Assembly: GCF_000003815.2 (NCBI RefSeq)
Contig: NC_049990.1
Location: 794,424-858,423, forward strand
Length of the DNA: 64,000 nt
DNA from: Branchiostoma floridae
Taxonomy: Eukaryota; Chordata; Leptocardii; Amphioxiformes; Branchiostomatidae
Direction: 5' to 3'
Of this stretch, positions 24,120 through 35,531 are shown piece by piece. Position numbers and translations under genes: made by a program. The stretch's first letter is position 1. Each line of letters starts with the position of its first letter. The notes under the pieces are model-generated. The model searched no databases and was not told the DNA's origin. It saw only the letters and a list, made by a program, of their open reading frames with translations.

Positions 24120-25305
24120 CGGTCCCGATATTTGCCCGGAAGCTGTCCAATCCGTGCAGCGGAGTAATCCAACACGGTCCGGCCGATAACGGGCGCTGGC
24201 GGCGCGGCGGCTTCATTATCGGCCGCCCGGGCGGGATCGATGTCGACACCGCGCGCTCCTGAACGCGGCTCGATACCCGCCATCGGATTTTCGGAACGTC
24301 GTGCGATACAGGGGGGTCGTATTTCACGGGTCTAGTGACGTCAGGGGGCAGAGGTTAACTGCCGGGAGTATTGAGACGATCCGGCTCGCGTCCGATACGC
24401 GTTCCCGCCACATTCTTCACCATCTGATAAAAACCCAAAACCGGCGGCGGAAGCCGAGAAGATTGCAGAAACCCCGGAGTGAGATGACTTGAGCCGCCCC
24501 AGCCCTCCGCTTACGTGACTTGTTCGAGATTAGGGACGAATGACGTCATGAATCGCAGACGACAGCTACAAATTGCCATGACGACGGCACCCCGTGCCCG
24601 CGCTGGCCCGCGCCCGCCGCCTTCCTCCCGTCAGGTTCAAGTGCAAGGCGCGCTGACAGCCCGGACACGCCTGTCTTCACTCAGGCCGGGGCAACACAGT
24701 TGGTGGTTCACGTCTGGAGCAGTCTACCACCACCAGACATACGCACGACCCCAACTCTGGCTTCCTCTAAGACACTCTTAAAGTAATGGAAACGACCGAA
24801 ATAAACGGATTGAATCATGTAGCAGCTCTCACTATTATGTATTTTGTACTATGTGTGTGAAATTGACTTGTTAAGATGATAAATGAGCTTTCATGAATAA
24901 ACAAAGTTTCAAACAAAACAAAAGTCGAACACTGGTCTATGAGAGGGGAACATAAACTGGCGATATCCCCTTTACACTCAATATTCCCCTTTGGAAATGC
25001 AAATAAACTACAATTGCAGACTGATCCCAGGTAGAACTAAAAATTGAACAATATTTTGCCCTGAAGTTGCGATTTTTGGGTGAATTCTGACAAAGTAAGA
25101 CATTTCTAAATTTAAACCCGATGGACGGACATATAACATGTTCGCTTGCGCGAGTAATACTGCATAGAAAAATTAAATTCCATGTCTTGTGATATGCTTT
25201 TGGAACTTAATATATTTCTGAGCTTCTACTTGGTTCCTCTATTGTCTTCCCTTGTGTGTAACTTATGCAAATGTGACTTCGATGTTTTGTTGCTGTTCTA
25301 TTGCA
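24120..25305. other. Intergenic or upstream intron of the SAMD11-like gene, no exon recognised
   Basis: GC-rich to about 24700, then AT-rich. The missing N-terminal SAMD11-like exon was looked for here and not found. Confidence 0.45.
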
Positions 25306-25309
25306 AATC

Positions 25310-25735
25310 TCAGGCATGTTCACACAGGCTGCTATGTTGCAGAACCCGAGGTTATGAATCTGAGGCTATGTTTACCCTCACACAGGCTGCTATGTTGCAG
25401 AACCCGAGGTTATGAATCTGAGGCTATGTTTACCTCACACAGGCTGCTATGTTACAGAACCCGAGGTTGTGAATCTGAGGCTATGTTTACCCTCACACAG
25501 GCTGCTATGTTGCAGAACCCGAGGTTATGAATATGAGGCTATGTTTACCCTCACACAGGCTGCTATGTTGCAGAACCCGAGGTTGTGAATCTGAGGCTAT
25601 GTTTACCTCACACAGGCTGCTATGTTGCAGAATCTGAGGCTATGTTTACCCTCACACAGGCTGCTATGTTGCAGAACCCGAGGTTATGAATCTGAGGCTA
25701 TGTTTACCTCACACAGGCTGCTATGTTGCAGAACC
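25310..25735 (+). repeat. Eight-copy array of a 3' splice site (57-58 bp unit) before the first visible SAMD11-like exon
   Basis: The unit contains GCTGCTATGTTGCAG followed by AACCCGAGG and then GAATCTGAGGCTATG. The AG of successive copies falls at 25342, 25400, 25457, 25515, 25573, 25630, 25674 and 25731. The last is the acceptor used by the exon (CAG|AACCGCGGG), whose first bases resemble the repeat unit, so the array is an amplified intron-exon border. The other seven are potential decoy acceptors. Confidence 0.9.
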
Positions 25736-28700
25736 GCGGGAGACTGGTGGACAAGCGCGGCGGGCCCGTCTCAGCGCGCAGGCGCGAAGGGAACCAGTCG
25801 GATGATGGAGAGAACGCGGGAGAGGCAGATGAAGAACAGGGGCCGTCCTCCGGGAAGAAAAGGTGAAGATTTTACACAATTTTGTCCCAACTCAGCTACA
25901 TTTAAACTACTATGTGTAACTATTCGAGTAAACTTGTAAACGTATAGTTGGGCGAGTAAGTGCTAATATGATATTGGCGAAGTAGCCACCATTCTAGTCT
26001 GTGTTGCAATGTTAGTCTTTTTTTTTAAAGCCCAAAATAAAGGTACAAAGATTCTAGTTTATTGTATGCTATACGGCTTTCCTGCAATCCAGTTGTTTAC
26101 TTGGCAATCCCAAATAATTGGCAAATTGTCACGTTTTACTTTGTGGGCGAATAGTAGATTTAAAGCAATGATTTGGATGCTTTAAGCGATGTAAAAAAAG
26201 TACACTGTGATTGGCGACACGTCATCTAACCACGTGACGTATTCCCTAGCAACCTCTCGTCCATCATCTCGCACCTGTACTGCAGCGCCAGCAGCGCTAG
26301 CGGCGGGAGTGGTACTGCAGGGGACCGGGTGGCGGCCTCATCGCCCAACGGCAGCTCATCAGGTAGGTGAAGGAAAAACAAACAAATAAATAAACACCGC
26401 TCTAATGAAATATTGTATTAGTAATACGTAGGGACCTATAATGCTTAAGTATTTCTGATCGCACCTAAAGCTACGTCTACAATACTGCAAAACAAGCCAC
26501 AGAAATATGCCAAATTTAATGAGCCGCAAGGGAGAACATAAGAGTCCAAACAAGGACAATTGCATTTTATCCCCCAAGAAAAGACGGGAAATAAAGCACC
26601 AGAAATACAGAAGTACAAAAGCTTCTAAGATGTTCAATCATCGCATTCTTTGCAATTTGTAAAGAAGTCGCTAGGAGGCCTAACGTCTAATCATTTCTGC
26701 CGTTTGCTGAAGTCGAAAAATATCCATAGCCAAAAGACGGTAACACTAGTACAGCCAAGGAGATGTTATCCATAGAATTACATTTGCTCGGCCATTTGCT
26801 GAATATGAAAAATATCCTTGGACAAAAGAGTGGGAAAAAAGTCGTATAAATCTATCGTGCAGATATTTTTGACATCGGGCTGGATTCCAGTATCCAGAAT
26901 AGTACCATAACGTAGATGTTATCCATAGAACTACATTAGTGCGGCCTCGTACCACAATCTTTCATCGCGCTGTGGTGTGGGAGGCTCGGCAGACCGAGGC
27001 GACAGGGCGGAGGCGGGCGGGCCCCGTGTGGAGCGGGCCCGGGGAGACCTGTCAGACGCGGGCGGGCCGGGGGAGCAGCCGCCCCGAGACGTGTTGACAG
27101 GCGCTACGCTTGGTTAACCCGCCCGATGAGTGACGAGGCCCGCCTGTACACGCCTAATCCTCTGTCTGTATATCTAACAAGATTAGGACATGCGGAACTA
27201 ACAAATTCAACTACAAATGTACTACAGGGAAGGATAGTTGGGGTCCATATAATTTTCACTTTTCAACATCATACTAAATATACTATAGTTTTGCAGACAC
27301 ACTAGTACACTAGTTATCCAGCTTGACTAGGGGTTTCGTGCAATTATCCGAATTATGCGGTAATCCGTTGTGCAATTGTACTGGCTTCTACAGTTCTACT
27401 GTACTTGCATTTTTTTCCTCGGCTTCCAACCTATTGAATCCGGCAGAGACTACATCGCAAAAACTACCGCTGTGACCGAACTTGACCTTGACTCGTGCTA
27501 CCTAATGAGACTTGAACAAACGTGAAGGTCAGTCGGTGGGGACGGCATTCCGATCGTCACTCCCACACACGGGGTGATTGACAGTTGGCTCGGACGACTT
27601 TCAGACCGTCATGTTTGGTTAGGGCGCCCCTCCCTCCCTCAGAGCAGTTTCGGGGCAGTTCACTTTGATATACAGCTGAGACGGACTACGGACTACTCTA
27701 TCTCCAAGCGCACGTTTCAGCTGGATGAAAAAAAAGAGAGAAAAATATTTCAGTGAGTCAGTCTATCCGCTGGCTGGTCTTTCTGTTATCTTGATTGACA
27801 GGGGAGTACCTCAGCGAGTTTTGATTGACAGCAAAGTAGAACGATTCGAACCTTGTTCCTAAATTCGAACCTAAATTTGACTGACAGCGAAGTAGAACGA
27901 TTCAAACCTGGTTTTTCTGATTTGATTGACAGGGAAATAGAACGATTCGAACCCTGTTCCTCGCATTTTGATTGACAGGGAAATAGAACGATTCGAACTT
28001 TGTTCCTCTCATTTTGATTGACAGTGAAATAGAACGATCCAAAACCCCGTTCCTCGCATTTTGATTGACAGTGAGGTAGAACGATAAGCTGACCACATTT
28101 GAGATTTATACCTAACGACGTCATTTTCGTTTTTGATTGACAGGAAAGTAGAATGGTATGAGTTTTGTTGTTTCTCGTATTTTGATTGACAGGGAAGGAG
28201 AACGATTTGAACCCTGTTCCTCAGTTTTGATTGACAGTGAGGTAGAACGATAAGCCGAACACATTGAGATTAAACCTAACGCCGCCGTTTTTGTTTTTGC
28301 TCTCCAGGCGAGACGAACGGGCTGGAGGGGCTGGGTCTGCGCGGCGTGCAGGGGAGGAAGCGGGGGCGAGGGCGGGCCGGCAGCGCAGAGAGACGCGAGG
28401 CCGCCGGGCACACCAAGCGGAGGCGGAGCGCGTCGCCGCCGAGGGGTGAGTACTCTCCGTCCGCACGGAACAGCTGCCTGCCGCCACGGGCTCAGCCTCG
28501 GCACCGGGCGCTCGGGTACGTGATTGTAATTAGCGAAGAGCCTGTTGATGTTTGTAGGTTTTCCTCACATCGTTATACTGTTTAATAAGCAATCTTAAAG
28601 TCCTTCGACAGCAACATCTTTCCTAGACTGCCAAATCTCTCGTTGAACTCGGTTTTCCTGTTGTATAAAATCTTCAAGCCTTCAAAATATAGTTTAGAAT

Positions 28701-31700
28701 TATTCATCAATTTAGTTCATTGCCTAGGGTTGTCAAATGGCCTTGCATTGAACAAACCCGTCAAAGAAACTGTAATATAAACGCCCACCGAACAGCCTGT
28801 AAGCTAGGCTATCCGGGCCTCCCTCCGAGGACACCAACTGTTGCCCGTCACGATATGCCCGCCGAGCAGCCTGATTGCTAGTCTATCCTCTCAGGACACC
28901 AACTGTTGCCCGTCACGATAAGCTAGGCGCCCGCCCGCAGGTCTAGTCCAAGTTCAAAGCCGCCAAGGCGCGCAGGCCGGCGTCAGGAGGGGTTGAACTT
29001 GGGTTGAATGACATTTTGATTCATAACAAGGAATTGGGGGCGAAGGTCGCCATGTCCTGAGACGACAAATATCACTTCATGTTAACGTCAGATAAATATC
29101 TTCCAACAATACAGAACTTATTTCTTTTCATAGGCTTAGATGTTGCCTTTGTGGTGTTCCTTGGTGAATTATGTTACAATTCCGCACACAAGATCTCGGG
29201 AACACACACGAGCTAGGTCTGAAGTTTTGGGAGGGCCCTTGATGGGTAACGACATTTAAGCAATCAAGGGAACTTCATATAGTGCCAAAGAACGATAAGC
29301 TTCAACGGAAACATTTTGCTCCTTGCTTTTTTAAAATATCAGCAACCAACAAAACTTTTCGAACATAGGACCGAAAAACGGACCAGGTATTGTTTATGGG
29401 AATTGACACTAAAAGCATAAATTCAAACATAAACCTTCCGTGAACAGATTCATCACATCGTTTCGGTGACCGCCTTTCACCTTCCTCAAAGCAATCCTGA
29501 CTGGCTCAGCTATACGTGTCGCTGGAATCGCACTTACAGATGTGGTCACAATCGCAAAGTATTTACACATTACAGTGATTGTTTTATGCGATATATATAT
29601 ATTAACCATGCCGCCCTTTTCCCTGACCCTCCCCCAGACGACTCCCCTCCCACCCACGGAGAGGACACCTCCGCCGCGGCCTACCTGAGCTCGGACTACC
29701 GGCAGCGCCTCCTGTCGGCGCTCAACAACGAGCAGGGAACGTACGAGGAGCAGCAGCAGCGCATCTACCAGCTCGCCAACTCCGTGGAGCCGGACAGGGG
29801 CGCGCAGGGTGAGCTGGGAGCTATCACGTGATCCTGACGTAGTCAAGCGTCCGCCATGTTGGTTGTTTACGGACGTGAATTGCGGTCATCATATGAAAAA
29901 TATACTCAACATCATATTTCCATCTACCACACCTAGATTATACTAGGTTAGAAGTATCCCGTTTTTAGAACCATGTTGCTTTCGCAATGACTCAACTGGT
30001 CGCCATCTTGGATCTATGCACCCCACCAAGATGGCGGTGTGGTCACGTGATGAGACTTTGAGGTCATGTATGGGTGCCATCTAAGGTGCTTCTATAGCTG
30101 TTATATATGTAGCATGCGTTATACATGTATTCACTTCCCTTTTTCCCGCCACAGAAAACTCTGGCCCGAAGGAGAACGGTGTGTGCAGCCGGCGGTCCAG
30201 CCCCGGGTCCCCGGCGGCAGGAGACGGGCCTGACCGGGGGCACAGCCCGAACCCCGCCCGGCACAGCCCGCACAAGCCGCCGCTGCCGCCGCACATGGAC
30301 CCCGGGGCGATCCCGCGGGAATACCTGGAGAACGGCGGGCACTTCTTCAGCCCGCACACGCCGCACATCGCTCTGGGAGCGCACCTCAGGTCAGTTATGT
30401 ACCCTACGCACACACACACACATACACACACACACACACACATACTTCTTCATCCCGCACACGCCGCAAATCGCTCTGGGGGCGCACCTCAGGTCAGTCC
30501 GTCGTGTTCTATCTTTGTTGTTTCTTTTAATGGGATCTCCATAAGTTACGTCCTTTATCGAGCCACTATTCTTTTTTGGGTCCGTACGTACAATACAAGA
30601 TCCATTGAAAGTGTCCTGAAGCGCAGATACTACTATATTCTTCGGTACAACTTTAACAAGCACACACACGCGTGCTCACAGAAGCTACATTTGCTTTATT
30701 CTGTTGGAGTAAAGGAAAGTATATATACGTCGATAAAGGTTAGACTTCTAGCCTTTTCTAGGTAATAAGATACGCCAAAAAGCAGTTACTCAAGCAACTG
30801 GATATGATTTTGGAAACGGTCAGACATTGCAGATAGCATCCGCCATCTTTCGTCAGTGGCACTGAGCAGATCTTGTTAAAGAGCAGGTCTATGTGAATTG
30901 AAACTTAACAAAAGGAGGTGAAGATGCGAAATTTTCTAACGTTCTTGACTTGACTGATACTAACCTGCCCCTCTGCCCCACAGACCGCCGTTCCTGGGGT
31001 TTCCTCACCTGCTGAGCCCGGCACACCTGGGCTACACCTTCCTGCGGCCAGGTGAGACCACGCCTCAGGAGCTGCTGGCCAGGCAGAACGACCTGCTCAG
31101 GAAAAGGTGCGGCAAGACGTTTTGTTTCTGTTTATCTTCGTGTTAACGTTCATTAGGAAACAAATCTCCAAGCAGACCCTGCGATAGCATATGATATCAA
31201 AGTATCGAAAGCTGGCAAAGGAGTGCAGCCGACCTAGGAGTGTGGACTTAAGAACAACCGTGACAGCTTTAACTTAAGAATCGCCATGACAACTACTTAT
31301 TTTGGCTTAAGACTAACTGTGACAATTCAACTGATAACTAACCAGGATAACTTTTAGTCGTTGATTTTTCATGGTGTGTTTACTTGAACTTTCTTCCTTT
31401 TTCGTAGCATTTAACCCTTCATTTCCTCCCTTCCTGCCGTAGGTACGCTGACCAGATGAACACGGAGATCCTGTTACGTCAGCAGGAGGCGTTCCGGCGC
31501 TACGCGTCCCTGTCCCGCGAGCAGCAGCGCCGCCTTGCGGGGGAGCCGCTCAGCGCAGTGCCGGGCGTGCTGACCCCTGACCCGCACCTGATGCACCCTG
31601 GGTACGCCGCCGACGCGCCGCTCCTCTACCCCAGCGAGCAGGCCCGCAGGTAAAGGTTCTGGCTAGTTCATTTTGTTAAAAAAATAGGCGTTCAGCCATG

Positions 31701-34212
31701 TTTGGCGTGTCCGTTAAACTGTCGAGTAGGTGCAGCTTCAAGGTCATCAGGTCTTCTTTATCGAGGTCAAAGGTGATCAGCTGGTGTTAGCGGTATTTCC
31801 GCCGACAGGTTTCGGCTGAAAGTCACTAGGTAGACACTTAAGAGGTCAGACTACGCTACCAATGTGAATTTTTCATGGACTAAATCTCAGGTACCGGTAG
31901 ATAACTTTTTCTTACACGTTTTCTATGTATATATATGGATAGGACTCTGAATTAGGGGCAAATGTCAGTATTTCCGGACTTGCGCAGATGACCCAGTTTT
32001 AGTGCCCTCAGAATGCTTAGGTAGGCTTGGGAAAAGTGGCTGTAAAATTGTTTTTCTTGGGATATGTTTGGATTTTGGGGGTGCATCTTATAGGCAAGGG
32101 TTGTAGCTTCTATATTGTGTTGAAAAAACAGATTTTTAGTGATATTTGTGGTTGCAGTAGGCCTTAGAAGTTAGGTGTTTTGGTGTTGTTTACATGCAGT
32201 GAAAGGGGGTGAAAAGGTCTCCCACCTATGTTTTCATGGCGTATAATATAATTCCGCCGTAATTTTTTTCCCTTTTTTGTCGTTAAATTACTCTTCAGAG
32301 GTCGGACAACCTTGCCAATGTGAGTTTTTCATGTTCTAAAAGTCAGGTAGGTGATTTTTGACAGCCTCTTTCTCCCATGATTCCCATTGTTAAGAATATG
32401 CATAGGAAATATTGAAATTTAGCCTTAGTGATCTTTGCCCCACAGGAACGCCATGTTGGTTCTACGTCACGCGCCAGAAGTCTCGCTCCCACAGGAACTC
32501 TCGCCCACCCACTCTCGCGAGAGGTCGAGCCCTCCCGCCAAACCGCACGACGCACCATCACACACCGAGTCTGACAGCTCTGAGAGAGAAAATGTTACCA
32601 AAGATGACAGAGAAACGGAAACACCTGAAGAAGGGCCAACAGTCAACGGAGACGTTCCCCAAGACGCTGTTCCAAGACGCCCAGAGTCGCCAAGTGAAAG
32701 TAAAGACAGTGAAATGGAAAGTCAGCCGGAGAGGCCTAGCAGCCGAGACAGCAACGCCAGCTCCAACAACAACGACTGCACCTGCAGGGGCGTGGCCTGT
32801 TGCCGTGACAACAACATCCGGGAACCTGAGGAGACCATTGCCAGCTGGACGGTTGATGACGTGTTTCAGTTTATCAAGTCTCTCAGCGGCTGTTCGGAGT
32901 ATGCGCAGGTGAGCAACTCGGCTGGGACTTAGAAAATAGCTCAAGTTTAACCTTTCGTGATTTGACACAAAGACCTTGAGCAAAAGACAGGTTTTGACCA
33001 CTAATATCTGGGATAAAGGAATTTTTTTAGACAACCAGTTAATCTCACCTTAGCTGACGTTTCGATGCCTGCCAGACATCATCCTCAGAGCTTCTAACTG
33101 GAGTTCTGCTTCTAGCGTTTTTATATCTGTTTTTTTTCTGAAACTACTATAACGTTATCCAGTACAACATGAATGAACCAAGCAACTGGACAAATTCTAA
33201 AGAGTTGGACGTTAATTTCAGATAGCTTCCACAATCTTTCACCAGTGTCTGAGAACGACGTTTTTAAGGTAGTGGATGCTGTCTGAAACATCTGGCTCTT
33301 TAGAAAATTTATCCAGCTGCTTGGTATATCTTAAATAACATAATGTTTTACCTGAATGTCTAATCTTCATCGATGTTCCAACGTTACCATTTCTATCGTA
33401 CTCTTTCTGCTAGCCTGAAATCAGGCGCCATAGGCTGTTAGTTTACAGTGACAAATGTGTAACCGTGCCGTGTTGTTCCCCCCCTTCCAGGCGTTCAAGG
33501 ACCAGGCTATAGACGGGGAGACGCTGCCGATGTTACATGTTAAATTTCTACTGCACCAATTTTATAGCTTGAAATCAGGCGCCATAGGCCGTTAAGTTTA
33601 CGGTGACAAATGTGTAACCGTGCCGTGTTGTTCCCACCCGTCCAGGCGTTTAAGGACCAGGCTATAGACGGGGAGACGCTGCCGATGCTACACGAGGAAC
33701 TTCTGCAGAACCAGCTGGGCATGAAGCTGGGACCCGCGCTCAAGATTCGTGCACAGGTACGGGCCACGTCATCGATACTGGGGTTGTCCTCATCAACATT
33801 TGTGGTGACGCTTTCAATTCAAACGTAAACGCTGCTGTGTTCCACGTTGATTTCCGTTTCGGTTATGCAGACGATCATTCTCTTTTGTTTTTTTTACCTT
33901 ATTCAACTCTTCGAGCGACCAAGCCAAAGTGTTTTACAAGACGATGATGTCCTGATATCTTTGTCACTTTTAACAGAATAAAGGGAAAGTCTTGAAACGT
34001 ATTTTGTGCATAATTGTAAAGTGTTCTTAGAAATTTCTCATTTTTTGAAGTTTTTGTTTACTAGGATCTTGTCTTTGATATTGTCGCAGGTTGCTAAGCG
34101 ACAAGGCCGGTGTTCTATCTGCTTTCACTGCCTGCACTGCCACAAGGGACAGAACAGCGTGACGTCAGAGGACCCCCCACAGAGCCCCTCACCCGCAGCG
34201 TCCTGCAGTTGA
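25732..34212 (+). CDS. SAMD11: SAMD11/SAMD7-like SAM-domain protein, 5' partial, ten exons
   Basis: Exons: 25732-25862, 26250-26362, 28308-28445, 29638-29808, 30155-30389, 30984-31106, 31443-31649, 32446-32908, 33646-33756, 34090-34212. All junctions are GT-AG, all phases agree, and together they give 604 codons plus TGA. The visible protein starts NRGRLVDKR, close to a motif near the SAMD11 N terminus; the true start codon lies upstream and was not found. Exon 3 has a basic HTKRRRSASPPR stretch (possible nuclear signal). The exon 5/6 junction encodes IALGAHLRPPFLG, almost the same as vertebrate SAMD11. A C-terminal SAM domain (about residues 503-570) begins WTVDDVFQFIKSL and contains DGETLPML and KLGPALKIRAQV. 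Vertebrate SAMD7/SAMD11 are nuclear Polycomb (PRC1)-linked repressors in photoreceptors, so a chromatin role is inferred. The tail after the SAM domain differs from vertebrates and has a CxxCxxCxxC cluster. Family call is firm; one-to-one orthology with SAMD11 rather than the SAMD7/11 ancestor is not settled. Confidence 0.9.
26363..27786. other. Intron of the SAMD11-like gene with a local duplication
   Basis: GATGTTATCCATAGAA(T/C)TACATT with flanking AAAAATATCC occurs twice (near 26762 and 26918). A CpG-rich block lies at 26970-27150. No exon seen. Confidence 0.5.
27787..28260 (+). repeat. About ten-copy intronic minisatellite with acceptor-like TTTTGATTGACAGG units
   Basis: Units of roughly 37-73 bp (most near 47) contain TTTTGATTGACAG, then G-rich bases, AGTAGAACGATTCGAA and CCTGTTCCTC. 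The array stops just before the real acceptor at 28307. The sequence leading into that acceptor (AACCTAACGCCGCCGTTTTT) resembles an earlier stretch at about 28112-28135 that leads into TTGATTGACAG, so the array may have grown from the acceptor region. Confidence 0.8.
28765..28925 (+). repeat. Intronic duplication
   Basis: GACACCAACTGTTGCCCGTC followed by ACGATA occurs twice (near 28830 and 28896), with CAGCCTG and CTATCC segments before each. Confidence 0.75.
30343..30498 (+). repeat. Duplicated 3' end and donor site of SAMD11-like exon 5
   Basis: The exon end CTTCTTCAGCCCGCACACG through CTCAG|GTCAGT (to about 30395) is repeated 103 bases downstream (30446-30498) with a few substitutions and an intact CTCAG|GTCAGT donor at 30492. 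A (CA)n tract lies between the copies. Use of the distal donor would add 103 bases and shift the frame. Confidence 0.88.
30408..30444 (+). repeat. (CA)n microsatellite
   Basis: CACACA tract between the original and duplicated exon-5 ends. Confidence 0.95.
30765..30870. mobile_element. CAACTGGATATG-family copy in an intron
   Basis: ACTCAAGCAACTGGATATGA, then TTTTGGAAACGGTCAGACAT and CCGCCATCTTTCGTCAGTG. Same family as 40160-40440. Confidence 0.55.
33412..33692 (+). repeat. Tandem duplication of acceptor plus 5' part of the SAM-domain exon
   Basis: About 120 bp of intron end and exon start (acceptor AG at 33490, then GCGTTCAAGGACCAGGC) is repeated 155 bases downstream at the real exon (AG at 33645). 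The upstream copy covers about 43 exon bases (AFKDQAIDGETLPML) then runs into intron sequence and soon meets a stop, so it is a truncated pseudo-exon. Confidence 0.92.
33491..33536 (+). pseudogene. Truncated pseudo-exon copy of SAMD11-like exon 9
   Basis: Encodes AFKDQAIDGETLPMLH and then diverges into non-exonic sequence. It has a usable pyrimidine tract and AG but no convincing donor. If spliced in place of the true exon it would truncate the SAM domain. Confidence 0.85.
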
Positions 34213-34945
34213 AACCTGAACTGCAAGGTGTCGCCACTGATGGAGCCAAACCTGAAGTCCACTTTTTGTTGATGTGCAAAGAAAACATTCATTGTGTATA
34301 TTTTAAAGTGTGCATGTAGATACGGCTTCGGTGACGTCATTACAGTCTAGCGGATATGAGTCTACAGTTCTGTATAATCTCACAAGGTGGCGCACTTGTC
34401 GTAGTGCCCAGTTAACGGTTTTAGAGAGCGATTTTTCTTCTCAGCTTTGTACATAAGTAAAAGATAGGTAAAGCTTGTTAAGGAAGGCGGGTCCTTCTTA
34501 GTCTGATAGTGACACCATACCAGCACTCAGACTTGTATTATTATGCTGTATAGTGAGGGTACGTTAACTCTAAACTTGTACATGAAACGTTAGAAAGTCC
34601 GACACGGTTCCCTTTGACCGCACACCTGCTACGTTCACCGAAGGGTGAAAGTTTGTTTATTGCAATTACGCACTTGAAAGAGTATATATACAAGTAGCTA
34701 AAATAGTTGAAGCTATATATAAATATATATATACAGAGATTGTATAATATCTACTATATTTACAGAACGGAGAGACGCGTATCCCATACTAACTAGGCTA
34801 GAGCGAGATGTCCATTGCAGTTTCGGGAAGAGTCGTGACTTGTGATATTGCCGTTAATTGCCAAGTACTTTACTATGCTGGTGTTAGAAGAACACTTCTT
34901 GTTTTGTTTTGTTTTGTTTGCCACAAACTCATTTCTGACTTCATA
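34213..34945. other. Probable 3' UTR of the SAMD11-like gene
   Basis: Follows the stop codon directly, AT-rich with a (TATA)n stretch near 34710-34750. No coding signal. Confidence 0.45.
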
Positions 34946-35529
34946 CGAGGGGCATTCAATAAGTAATGTCCCTGACCCATTTCCCATAGCAGGAGATTAA
35001 TGAAACTTGGCACAGTTATTAGTCTTTCTCTTCATAGGAACCACCCAGAGTTTTGCATTTCTCCCATCATTTGATGTAGCTCTGGACACCGTTCTTGTAG
35101 GACATCCCAGGTTGGTCCTCCGACAGATGCCTCATCAATGGCAGAAGAAGGACGACCAGGTCTGGGAGCTGTTTCCACAGACTTCCGGCCTTGTTTGAAT
35201 TCAGGATGCCAGCGTTTTACAAGGTCATATGATGGGGCATCATCACCATAAGTTTTTTTTTTTTCATTTCATCAAAGGTCCCCTTTAGTGTGCGTCCTTT
35301 CAAATACAAAAACCGGATCACTGCGCGACACTCAACTTGCTCCATTTCACACCTGGTCCATTTCACACCTGACTCAGTTCAAACACCAGTAAATCAGTAA
35401 CCACAATTAGTTCAGAGCTGTTTTTTGCAACATAACCCATAGAGATATGACTCATTACACATGCAAAATTTCATCTAGATCAGACAACTGGAAGTGGGTC
35501 AGGGACATTACTTATTGAATGCCCCTTCG
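34946..35529 (-). mobile_element. Internally deleted mariner element with transposase remnant
   Basis: Ends CGAGGGGCATTCAATAAGTA and the inverse of its partner match over about 40 bp with one inserted base, flanked by TA. On the minus strand EQVECRAVIRFLYLKGRT and, after a frameshift in an A-run, KRWHPEFKQGRKSVETAPRP GRPSS read as the N-terminal helix-turn-helix part of mariner transposase. The catalytic region is missing, so it is non-autonomous. Confidence 0.88.
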
Positions 35530-35531
35530 TA

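Noticed and set aside
29409-29846. Minus-strand 145-codon open frame
   Set aside because: Shadow of the plus-strand SAMD11-like exon at 29638-29808.
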